A DNA stretch of 64,000 nt from DASXBJ01 sp036491755 (GTDB lineage Bacteria; Chloroflexota; Dormibacteria; Dormibacterales; Dormibacteraceae), in assembly GCA_036491755.1 (NCBI GenBank), contig DASXBJ010000106.1, positions 1-64,000 on the forward strand, in the 5' to 3' direction. The notes below the pieces were generated by a model, which made no database searches, had not been told where the DNA came from, and worked only from the letters and a program-made list of their open reading frames with translations. The position numbers and the translations under genes were made by a program. Below, one piece after another: positions 24,870 to 32,400 of the stretch. The stretch's first letter is position 1, and each line of letters begins with the position of its first letter.

Positions 24870-26405
24870 CTAGCGCAGCGGCGCTCCGAGGGCCGATTCG
24901 ACCGTGGCCACCAGGTCCCCGTTCAGGATCCGCTGAGCGAGCCAGTCGATGTCGGCGGAAAGGGGACGGTCTTGGTCGACGAAGGCCACGCCGGCCCGAA
25001 CCGCGCCCCGGAGCGCCCGGATCGCAGTCGACGGCGTCGCCGGTGCCTGCAGGTCCAAGGCCTGGCATGCGCAGATCAACTCGATCGCGAGAACGTTCGC
25101 TGTGTTCCCGATGATGGCCATCGCTTTGCGGGCCGAAACCGAGCCCATGCTCACATGATCCTCGGTGGTGTCGACGGCCATCGAGTCGACGCTGGCCGGA
25201 AAGCTGAGTGTCTTGTTCTCGGAGACCAGCGCCGCGGCCGTCGTGTTGGCCATGAACAGACCCGAGCCCAGGTCCGGATGCGTGGACAGCTTGGCGGGCA
25301 ACCCCATGTCGTAGACGGGCGAAACGAGGTGCTGGGTCCGCCGCTGGGAGATGCTGGCCAACTCCGCGATCAGCACTGCCGCGGAGTCCATCGGAAGTCC
25401 GATGGGTTGGGCGTGGAAGTTGCCGGCGGATGTCCAGGTGCCATCGTCAAAGACGAGCGGATTGTCGTTGCATGCGTCGAGCTCGATCTCCACCGCCCGT
25501 TTGACATAAGCCAAGGCGTCCTTCGATGCGCCGTGCACCTGGGGCATGCAGCGCAGGCAGTAAGGGTCGTGCACCCGCCCGCTCCCCTCGCCCAGGAGCT
25601 GCGAGTCCTCTGCCAGGTCTCGCAAGTTGGCGGCCACGGCGAGGGCGCCCGGAAACGGCCGGATCTGGATCGCTCGCTCCGAAAATGCTCCCAGGTGACC
25701 CCTCATCGCCTGGAGCGTCGCGGCGCCGGCGATGTCGGCGGTCTTGAGGAGACGTTCGGCGTGCAAGACGACCTCGATCGCGTATGCCTCGGTGAACACG
25801 GTTCCGTTCACCAGCGCCAGGCCCTCCTTCTCTTCAAGCTCGAGGGGAGCGAGGCCGGCCGCGCGCAACGCGGCCTGGGCAGTCGAGCGTCGACCGGCGT
25901 GCAGTACCTCTCCCTCGCCGAGGAGCGCGAGGGCCAGGTGGCCGGACGGGACCAGGTCTCCGCTTGCCGCGAGTGACCCCTGCTCGGGCACGAGCGGCAG
26001 GATGTCGTGCTCCAGCAGCCCGCATAACAGGTCGACCAACGCCGGCCGGACCGCCGAGAAACCCTTGGTCAGGACCGCTGCCTTGAGCAAAAGCATGCCG
26101 CGAACGATCCGGCGCGGCGCCTGCGGGCCAACGCCAACCGCGTGGCTGAGCACTGTGTTGCGCTGCACGATGCGGATGGTTTCGGGCGCGATCCGGCGGC
26201 CGCTGTCAGCGCCGTAGCCGGTGTTGACTCCGTAGATCGCCGTGCCGCCGGCGAGCTGGCGCAAGAGGGACTGACGATGGACGGCCATGCGCGAGCGGGC
26301 TTTGGCCGACAGCCCAACCTGCAGACCGCCGCCGGCCACCTCGTCGTACTGGGCGAACGTGAGCGGCTTCTCGCCGAGCCGCAGGAATGAGGGATCGCGC
26401 GCCAC
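24870..26405 (-). CDS. hutH: histidine ammonia-lyase family (MIO) enzyme
   Basis: A 511-residue enzyme of the aromatic amino acid ammonia-lyase family. The Ala147-Ser148-Gly149 triad (LAASGDLVPSGHL) that forms the MIO cofactor and the catalytic Tyr58 in YGVNTGYG are present. Ser87-His88 in VLSHAVG is the histidine-type selectivity pair. KEGLALVNGT is conserved. Deviations from standard HutH are VPSGHL where APLAHM is usual and VDTTEDHVSMG where SANQEDHVSM is usual, so the true substrate may not be histidine. GTG start, 2 nt after the M20 gene. No hutU, hutI or hutG is nearby. Confidence 0.85.
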   Translation of the reverse strand: MARDPSFLRLGEKPLTFAQYDEVAGGGLQVGLSAKARSRMAVHRQSLLRQLAGGTAIYGVNTGYGADSGRRIAPETIRIVQRNTVLSHAVGVGPQAPRRIVRGMLLLKAAVLTKGFSAVRPALVDLLCGLLEHDILPLVPEQGSLAASGDLVPSGHLALALLGEGEVLHAGRRSTAQAALRAAGLAPLELEEKEGLALVNGTVFTEAYAIEVVLHAERLLKTADIAGAATLQAMRGHLGAFSERAIQIRPFPGALAVAANLRDLAEDSQLLGEGSGRVHDPYCLRCMPQVHGASKDALAYVKRAVEIELDACNDNPLVFDDGTWTSAGNFHAQPIGLPMDSAAVLIAELASISQRRTQHLVSPVYDMGLPAKLSTHPDLGSGLFMANTTAAALVSENKTLSFPASVDSMAVDTTEDHVSMGSVSARKAMAIIGNTANVLAIELICACQALDLQAPATPSTAIRALRGAVRAGVAFVDQDRPLSADIDWLAQRILNGDLVATVESALGAPLR

Positions 26406-26407
26406 GG

Positions 26408-27601
26408 TCAGGCGCGCGCGGATCCGGCCGTCAGCATCCCGGCAACCACGGCTGAATAACCGTTTGTGCCACTGAACAGCTTGTCGACATCGATGTACTC
26501 GTCGACCGTGTGCGCCACCTCTTCCTTACCGATCCCGTAACCGAGAGTTGTCACCTTGCGCAGGCCGGCTGTGAGGCTTCCGTTAGTGCAGAAGCCGTAG
26601 GTCGACTCGATCGCCGGTAGGCCTGCCTCGCGCAACTCGGCCAGGCAGGAGTGGACGACCGGCGAATCCCGCGGAGTGAGCCACGCGGGCGCGAACTCGG
26701 GAACGCGATACGCGCGCCCGTTGAACGTTGTGAACGTCGCGACATACATGTGGACGTCCAGCTCGGGCTTGCGGCGCGCGCCATCCCAGGCGCTGCTCTG
26801 GTCGAGCAGCATGGCGATGAGGCTCTCCTGGGTTTCGTCCGGACCAAACCGGCAGTCGAACCTCGCCCGACAGCCCGGAGGCACCATTGACACGCTTGGG
26901 TAGGGGTCGGAAAGGATGTCGATGCAGGTCGCAGTACGCGTGCCGAGAACAGGATGCGTTGGGTGCTTTATCGCGGCCACTCTGGATATGAGCTCGGCCA
27001 TCATCTCGACGGCGTTGACGCCCACCTCCGGGTGTCCGGCATGAGACGCGACACCCGTCACGTCGACCTCCAGCTTGGCGCGACCCTTCTGCCCAATCGC
27101 GAGCCGCAGGTCTGTCGGTTCGCCGATGAGAGCAAGATCGGGCTTGCACTCGTCGAACGTGTGGGCGAGCGCGGCGCCCTCCATCATCTCTTCGGCCACC
27201 GAGCTCACCACATGCACGGTCCCGTGCGGCGCTCGACCGGAGGCGTACAGGCGAGCCACTCCGTAAATGACCGCGGCGGCCGACGCCTTCATGTCCGACA
27301 CGCCGAGCCCGTAAAGCCGGCCGTCCGCCATCTCGGCGCCGAATGGATCATGGTGCCACTGACCCTTGCCGTGCTCCGGGATGGTGTCGATGTGGCAGTC
27401 GGTGAGCACCACCGGCGAACCGGCGCCGAAGTGCCCGACCGCGTTACCGGCTGCGTCAACATGTGCCCCCTGGTAGCCCAACTTCTGCATCTCGTCCACG
27501 ATGCGGTGCACGACGCGCTCCTCACGGCCCGGGGTTGAATTGATCATGACCAGGTCCCGGAGAAATGCGAGGACCTGTTCATCCCCAAGCGAGGCGCTCA
27601 T
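26408..27601 (-). CDS. M20 family metallohydrolase, YgeY/ArgE/DapE-like
   Basis: A 397-residue dinuclear zinc hydrolase. Ligands are His70 in TDCHIDT, Asp103 in VSDMKAS and the Glu137-Glu138 pair in SVAEEMMEG, with GEPTD in the middle and VTGVASHAGHPEVGVNAVEMM in the dimerization lid. The end of the sequence (YGIGKEEVAHTVDEYIDVDKL) completes the active site. The family removes acyl or carbamoyl groups or cleaves dipeptides; overall it looks most like YgeY. ATG at 27601 overlaps the upstream short gene as ATGA. Second gene of the riboswitch operon. Confidence 0.9.
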   Translation of the reverse strand: MSASLGDEQVLAFLRDLVMINSTPGREERVVHRIVDEMQKLGYQGAHVDAAGNAVGHFGAGSPVVLTDCHIDTIPEHGKGQWHHDPFGAEMADGRLYGLGVSDMKASAAAVIYGVARLYASGRAPHGTVHVVSSVAEEMMEGAALAHTFDECKPDLALIGEPTDLRLAIGQKGRAKLEVDVTGVASHAGHPEVGVNAVEMMAELISRVAAIKHPTHPVLGTRTATCIDILSDPYPSVSMVPPGCRARFDCRFGPDETQESLIAMLLDQSSAWDGARRKPELDVHMYVATFTTFNGRAYRVPEFAPAWLTPRDSPVVHSCLAELREAGLPAIESTYGFCTNGSLTAGLRKVTTLGYGIGKEEVAHTVDEYIDVDKLFSGTNGYSAVVAGMLTAGSARA

Positions 27602-27885
27602 CTTGGACGCGGCGACTGTTGGCGGGGCGTACCGCCGTTGCGCAGCCCGAGGGCTTGCGAGAGCTGCTGCAGCGTCAAACCCTGGAATCGGGCGCCGTAG
27701 CCGACTAGCACGGCGCCGAAGACGAGCTGCATCGACATGAACAGGAGGAACATCCGGAAGTTGCTTCGCTTGGCGTGGGGCGGCACTACCGCTTCGGTGT
27801 AGTCCGCGACCATCGATTGATCTGACGACGGAGGGGATGCGTCGCTCACGGCCGACCGGTTGGCGCTCGTCTCGATCCTGGCCAC
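27598..27885 (-). CDS. short membrane protein resembling the N terminus of an NCS1 permease
   Basis: A 95-residue product, first gene of the riboswitch operon. GTG at 27885 has AAGGAG 9 nt upstream. After a Ser-rich lead, residues about 30-70 (DYTEAVVPPHAKRSNFRMF, then LLFMSMQLVFGAVLVGY) look like the cytosolic start and first helix of cytosine/purine/allantoin permeases (NCS1). The frame then ends in LTLQQLSQALGLRNGG and a basic tail, far short of the usual 400-500 residues, and overlaps the M20 start as ATGA. Either a degraded permease or a genuine small membrane protein. Confidence 0.6.
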   Translation of the reverse strand: MARIETSANRSAVSDASPPSSDQSMVADYTEAVVPPHAKRSNFRMFLLFMSMQLVFGAVLVGYGARFQGLTLQQLSQALGLRNGGTPRQQSPRPR

Positions 27886-27989
27886 GTCTCCTCTCTCCTT
27901 CTCCACTAAACCGATGACGCGGGATGAAGCGCGAGGGGAAACGAATCATGGCCAGCGGTGAACCGGCATGCCTCCCCCTCGTCATAGAG

Positions 27990-28097
27990 GCGAAGTCTCC
28001 CGGGCTTTTCTCCCGCCGTGCGGCACGCGACTGTGCTCGCTACTCTCGGACCGGGCCCGGCTCGCGTGCCGGCGGAACCCTAGTAGCGTCTTCGACT
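27990..28097 (-). ncRNA. guanidine-I riboswitch (ykkC class, subtype 1)
   Basis: Read on the minus strand, the leader contains the conserved blocks of the guanidine-I aptamer in order: CTAGGGTTCCG (28083-28073), GGTCCGAGAG (28052-28043), and ACGGCGGGAGAAAAGCC then CGGGAGA (28019-27996). Supporting helices are visible: GCTA with TAGC closing P1b, CCGGC/GCCGG as P2, GCAC/GTGC in P3, and CGAAG with CTTCG closing P1. CCGAGAG and AAAAGCCCGGGAGA separate it from the ppGpp and PRPP subtypes. A CCTC/GAGG hairpin right after the aptamer may be part of the expression platform. It should switch on the operon when guanidinium is bound. Confidence 0.9.
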
Positions 28098-28103
28098 GGC
28101 GGA

Positions 28104-28132
28104 GTTGTATCACCGACGAACCCGACCGTCAA
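28104..28132 (-). promoter_or_regulatory. sigma70-type promoter of the riboswitch operon
   Basis: On the minus strand TTGACG (28132-28127) and TACAAC (28109-28104) are separated by exactly 17 bp. The predicted start point near 28097 falls just before the 5-prime edge of the riboswitch aptamer. Confidence 0.7.
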
Positions 28133-28176
28133 GGGTCCCGGCCACGCCGGAACGATGGCAGTAAGCTCTCCACGTC

Positions 28177-29124
28177 ATGAGGGCGATCGTCCAGGACAGG
28201 TACGGCCCGCCGGAGGCGCTGCGCCTTGACGAGGTCGCTGACCCGGTCGTCGGTGACAGGGATGTGCTGGTGCGCGTGCGAGCGGCCGGCGTCAATCCGC
28301 TCGACTGGCACTTCATGCGGGGAGCGCCTTACATCGGCCGCCTTGGCATGGGTGGCTTGTCCCGGCCAGATCCAAGGACCCGCGGGGTCGACGTGGCGGG
28401 GCGCGTCGAAGCCGCCGGCAAGGATGTCAAGACTCTGCGGCCGGGCGATGACGTTTTCGGGTGGTGCAGCGGTGCTTTTGCCGAGCTCGCATCTGCCGGC
28501 GAGGGCCACTTCGTCACCAAGCCGGCCGGCACGACCTATGAGGAGGCTGCCGCGGTTACGGTGGCCGCCACCACGGCGCTGCAGGGCCTTCGCGATATGG
28601 GCAAGCTGCAATCCGGGCAGCGGGTTCTGATCAACGGCGCGGCCGGCGGGGTCGGGACATACGGGGTGCAGATCGCAAAGGCTCTCGGGGCCGAGGTCAC
28701 CGGTGTGTGCAGCACCAGGAACGTCGATCTCGTGAAGTCGATCGGAGCTGACGAGGTGATCGACTATTCGCAGAAGGACTTCACGAAAGGCGCCGTGCGG
28801 TACGACGTGATCCTCGACAACGCCGGGAACCATTCGTTGTCCAGCGTGCGTGGAGTGCTGAAGACGAATGGAACTCTGGTCTACAACAGCGGCGCATCGA
28901 TGGGGCGGATCGCCGCCGCGCAGCTTTTTTCGAGGCTGGGCCGCAACGTCCGCTCGTTTCTCGCCACGACCAACCATGAGGACCTGCTGATCCTTCGCGA
29001 CTGGTTGGAATCGGGCAAGCTCCACTCGGTGATCGATCGCACGTACCCCCTGAAGGAGACCCCGGCAGCGATCGCGTATGTCGAAGGGGGACATGTCCGA
29101 GGGAAGGTTGTCATCACAAACTGA
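28177..29124 (+). CDS. NAD(P)-dependent alcohol dehydrogenase / quinone oxidoreductase
   Basis: A 315-residue medium-chain dehydrogenase/reductase without the structural-zinc cysteines. The N-terminal GroES-like part (MRAIVQDRYGPPEALRL, VRAAGVNPLDW, GVDVAGRVEAAG) and the Rossmann NAD(P) motif GAAGGVGTYGVQIAKALGAEV are clear, with the C-terminal KLHSVIDRTYPLKETPAAI typical of QOR-like reductases. The enzyme probably reduces quinones or enones with NADPH. It is divergent from the riboswitch operon. TAAGCT lies 9 nt upstream of the ATG. Confidence 0.92.
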   Translation: MRAIVQDRYGPPEALRLDEVADPVVGDRDVLVRVRAAGVNPLDWHFMRGAPYIGRLGMGGLSRPDPRTRGVDVAGRVEAAGKDVKTLRPGDDVFGWCSGAFAELASAGEGHFVTKPAGTTYEEAAAVTVAATTALQGLRDMGKLQSGQRVLINGAAGGVGTYGVQIAKALGAEVTGVCSTRNVDLVKSIGADEVIDYSQKDFTKGAVRYDVILDNAGNHSLSSVRGVLKTNGTLVYNSGASMGRIAAAQLFSRLGRNVRSFLATTNHEDLLILRDWLESGKLHSVIDRTYPLKETPAAIAYVEGGHVRGKVVITN

Positions 29125-29194
29125 GCGGCGCGCGTCGATGGCGCACCCATCATCGGCGGCTGGATGATGCTCGTCGAAATCGTTCGTTAGTCTT

Positions 29195-29788
29195 CTAAAG
29201 GCGGCTGACCGCGGTCCGCGCGAGGCTTTCGATGGCAGTCGAGTTGGACACCGGCGAGATCGCGATCAACAGCGCGACGTTTGACTTCAAGACAAAGATC
29301 GCCATCCCGGAATTGTTCGCGTTGCCGGTCGTTGTGTACTCGATCGCCGAATCGCCGATTCCGCTCACCGGCTTCGAGAGGCCGAAGGTGGAAGAACCGG
29401 CTATGGCTGCGGCCATCTGGGCCGCCGTGATGGACTTGGCCGCCTGAGTGTCCGGCAGGACCATTCCGTAGACGAGGACCGACGCCGTGAAGTCGGCGCT
29501 TGCGTAGTAGCACGTGCCCGCGACCTGAGACGCTCCGCCGTTCTGGCCGGCCACATTCGAAACCTGCACGCCGACGGCTGCCGAAGCCTCCGCCTGGGTC
29601 ACCAACTTGCAAGCGTCGACCGAGGAGATCAGTGCAGCTTGCGGGGCAGACGCGCTCGCTGTCGGGTTCGAGCCGCCACCGGCGGTCGAAGATGCGCCGC
29701 AAGAGGCCGCTGCCAGCGCCGCCGCGATGATCAGCGCGCGAGGTGCAACCGTGCGCAGCCGTCGCACCGAGGTGAAGTGCGTCTCCAT
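29195..29788 (-). CDS. lipoprotein, DUF3558-like
   Basis: A 197-residue exported lipoprotein. The signal peptide ends in a lipobox AAASC, followed by a Gly/Ser/Ala-rich linker and a globular domain with DACKLVTQAEASAAVG and a second Cys in GTCYYASADFTASVLVYG, a layout seen in DUF3558-type mycobacterial and actinobacterial lipoproteins. The C terminus is VALLIAISPVSNSTAIESLARTAVSRL. Function unknown. It stands alone, between the dehydrogenase and the metallophosphoesterase. Confidence 0.8.
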   Translation of the reverse strand: METHFTSVRRLRTVAPRALIIAAALAAASCGASSTAGGGSNPTASASAPQAALISSVDACKLVTQAEASAAVGVQVSNVAGQNGGASQVAGTCYYASADFTASVLVYGMVLPDTQAAKSITAAQMAAAIAGSSTFGLSKPVSGIGDSAIEYTTTGNANNSGMAIFVLKSNVALLIAISPVSNSTAIESLARTAVSRL

Positions 29789-29991
29789 CTACCTTCTAGC
29801 CTCCGAAATTGGCATGACCGGGTTCAGCCTGGTGGCTTTAACGGCATTATCGAACGCGGCGGGGCTGGTGGATCAGAAACCTTTTTGTCGGCTGCCGCGC
29901 AAGAGTCGGGCAGGCTCCCCGTTGTCGCAAACGTTCTCCACCGATAACCTGGCCGTCGGGGACCCCGGGGGACCGGCGGCCAGGGCTTGAC

Positions 29992-30957
29992 CTATCCCTC
30001 GACGCGCAGGGTGCGCTCCACGCCATCCGCGCTCAAATCGATCAGGTAACCCCGCAGCACGCCATGGTTCGCCTCCGAACCTGCATTCACGCACAGTGTC
30101 TCGCCGATCCGCCGCTCCCCGGCTGACTCGTGTATGTGACCATGGATGCCCAGGACCGGCTGGAACTTCTCGATCGCCTTGCGCACGCCCGTGGACCCGA
30201 CGGGACCGCGGAGCACGTCTCCCGCCGACACTGTGGGGCGGAGGGACGGGGAGAGCAGCGGTGCCGTGTCCAGGCCCGAATCGAACGGCGGGACATGGGT
30301 CATCATCACGGTCTTGCGGACGTCGCGCGCGCCGGCGACCAGCCCGGAGATTCGGTCGAGGAACTCCTCCTCAGGCATCTCACGAGGAGTTGACCAAGGC
30401 GTCGGCGACGACCAGCCGATGCTCACGAGCTGGTGCCATGGGGTCAGGTCCACAACCCGCTCGTTGACGTTCTGGCAGTAGGCGGACTCCGCGAGAATCG
30501 GATCGATCTCGAAGTCGTCATCGTTGCCTGGCATCAGGTACACGGGGACTCCCGAACCTTCAAGCCGCTCTGCTGCAAGCTCCATCCACTCGCGGACCCG
30601 ACGCCCGATCTGCTCGTCGAACGCCCGCCGAACCAGATCGGGGTCGGCTTCCATCGCCGCCCGCTCCGCCTCGGTCACTCGGACGGCGTAATAGCCGAGA
30701 TCCGCGATCGATCGTTCCAGCTCGGCGAGCTCAGTCTCAGTGCGCGCGACCCGTCGCTTGCCCATGACATCAGCCGTCCACGCATCCCCGTTTCCGGTGC
30801 TGACGACTGCCACCAGCGCCTTGCCTGTCAGGTCTCCTGCAATCACAGCGGCGTCGGCCTTGTAGACGTTCGCCTTCATCGCGTTGACGAACTTCCGCCA
30901 GGTGCGCTCCGAGGCGTGGATGTCGCTGCAGATGTAGACGCGGAACGGTTTAGGCAT
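29992..30957 (-). CDS. calcineurin-like metallophosphoesterase
   Basis: A 321-residue dinuclear metal phosphoesterase. Motifs occur in order: CSDIHAS (DxH), AVIAGDLTGK (GDxx), MPGNDDD (GNxD where GNHD is common), MMTHVPPF and GIHGHIHES (GHxH). An insertion of about 80 residues separates the second and third motifs. The ATG at 30957 overlaps the amidase end by 8 nt and is preferred to a GTG at 30963. It is the last gene of the permease/amidase operon. The substrate (phosphodiester or nucleotide) is not predictable. Confidence 0.9.
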   Translation of the reverse strand: MPKPFRVYICSDIHASERTWRKFVNAMKANVYKADAAVIAGDLTGKALVAVVSTGNGDAWTADVMGKRRVARTETELAELERSIADLGYYAVRVTEAERAAMEADPDLVRRAFDEQIGRRVREWMELAAERLEGSGVPVYLMPGNDDDFEIDPILAESAYCQNVNERVVDLTPWHQLVSIGWSSPTPWSTPREMPEEEFLDRISGLVAGARDVRKTVMMTHVPPFDSGLDTAPLLSPSLRPTVSAGDVLRGPVGSTGVRKAIEKFQPVLGIHGHIHESAGERRIGETLCVNAGSEANHGVLRGYLIDLSADGVERTLRVEG

Positions 30958-32398
30958 CGGCACTCAGCTTGCGCGATGCGTGGACCGAAGGCAGGCGGCC
31001 AGCCCACGGGCGGGCGTGCTCCAGCTGGGCGCCGAGGCGGAACAGAGTGGCTTCGTCGCCATACCGGCCCGTGATCAGCGATCCCACGGGGAGATCGCCG
31101 GACGTCCAGTGGAGCGGCAAGCTCATGGCGGGCTGGCCCGTGATGTTCGCCACCGGGTTCCAGGCGTTGAACTCGCAGTCGAATCGCCACCACTCCTCGG
31201 CGCCGCCCTGCGAGCGATTGAGCACGCCGAGACCCTCCGGCGGGCGGGCCAGTGTGGGCGTCAGCCAGGCATCGTAGGTTTGGAAGAAGGGCCCGATAGC
31301 TCGAGCTGCCTCGCCCAGCCTGCCGATCGCGCGGCTCAGGTCGAGGGCGGTGAACCGCCGCCCGTGGTCCACCAGCTCCCAGGTGGTGTCCTCGAGCTCG
31401 TCCTGGCGGAGCGGTCGACCGAGTATCCGCTGCGCCTCCATCGCGTCTTCGAGATTGCCCAGCGCCCAGACGAGGACCATCGGCCCGATCATGACCTCAG
31501 CGTCGAAGTCGGGCGCGGCCTCCTCGAGCTCGTGCCCCAGGGAGGCCAGCAGCTGTGCCGTCTCGCGGACGGCCACGACGCATTCCTGGTCGACCGCCGT
31601 GCCGAGCGGCGCGCGATCCGACCACGCGATGCGCAGGCGGCCGGGATCGTGAGTCACCTCGTCGAGGTAGGGGCGAGACGGCGGCGTGGCGAAGTACGGG
31701 TCGCCGGGCAACGGGCCGGCGATGACGTCGAGCAGGGCGGCGCTGTCCCGGACCGAGCGCGTGATCGCGTGGCGCGTGTTGAATCCACCAATCTCCTCCC
31801 CCCCGGGCGCCCGCGATACGCGACCCCGGCTTGGTTTGAGGCCGAACAATCCGCAGCATGACGCTGGGATCCGTAGCGAGCCCGCGCCGTCTCCGCCGTT
31901 CGCCGCCGGCACCATCCCCGACGCGACCGCCGCGGCCGAGCCACCTGACGATCCGCCGACTGTTCGATCCAGAGCCCATGGGTTGAGAGTGGGACCGAAG
32001 AGCACCGGCTCGGTCGTCGAGTGATTGCCGAACTCGGGTGTGCTGGTGCGGCCGGCGATGATCAGGCCGGCCGCCCGATAGGCCGTGACGAGCGGGCTGT
32101 CCGCCGCGGGTCGGTAGTCGCGCATCGCGCGAGAGCCAGAAGTCTGCAGCACGCCGGCCTGTTCGGCTCCAAGGTCCTTGAGCAGGAAGGGCACACCTGA
32201 GAGCGGACCCGCGGGCAGCGGGCGGCAGGCCTGCTCGCGGGCCTGCTCGAAGAGCCGTGTGACGACCGCGTTGATCGTCGGGTTCACCGCCTCGATGCGC
32301 GCAATCGCCGCCTCGAGCAGCTCGATGGGCCGCGCCTCTTTCAACCTGACCAGCTCGGCCTGCCCGATGGCGTCGAGCCCGGCGAGCTCGGTTGACAC
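30950..32398 (-). CDS. amidase (amidase signature family)
   Basis: A 482-residue amide hydrolase with the Ser-cisSer-Lys triad: Lys in GVPFLLKDLG, the glycine-serine stretch TVGGSSGGSAAAVASGM and the Ser nucleophile segment GGDGAGSLRIPASCCGLFGLKPSRGRV. GTG at 32398 lies 2 nt after the permease stop with TGAGGGT upstream; the frame is open far upstream but that part overlaps the permease gene. It is the middle gene of a permease / amidase / phosphoesterase operon, so it probably hydrolyses an imported amide or amino-acid derivative. Confidence 0.92.
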   Translation of the reverse strand: MSTELAGLDAIGQAELVRLKEARPIELLEAAIARIEAVNPTINAVVTRLFEQAREQACRPLPAGPLSGVPFLLKDLGAEQAGVLQTSGSRAMRDYRPAADSPLVTAYRAAGLIIAGRTSTPEFGNHSTTEPVLFGPTLNPWALDRTVGGSSGGSAAAVASGMVPAANGGDGAGSLRIPASCCGLFGLKPSRGRVSRAPGGEEIGGFNTRHAITRSVRDSAALLDVIAGPLPGDPYFATPPSRPYLDEVTHDPGRLRIAWSDRAPLGTAVDQECVVAVRETAQLLASLGHELEEAAPDFDAEVMIGPMVLVWALGNLEDAMEAQRILGRPLRQDELEDTTWELVDHGRRFTALDLSRAIGRLGEAARAIGPFFQTYDAWLTPTLARPPEGLGVLNRSQGGAEEWWRFDCEFNAWNPVANITGQPAMSLPLHWTSGDLPVGSLITGRYGDEATLFRLGAQLEHARPWAGRLPSVHASRKLSADA

Positions 32399-32400
32399 CC

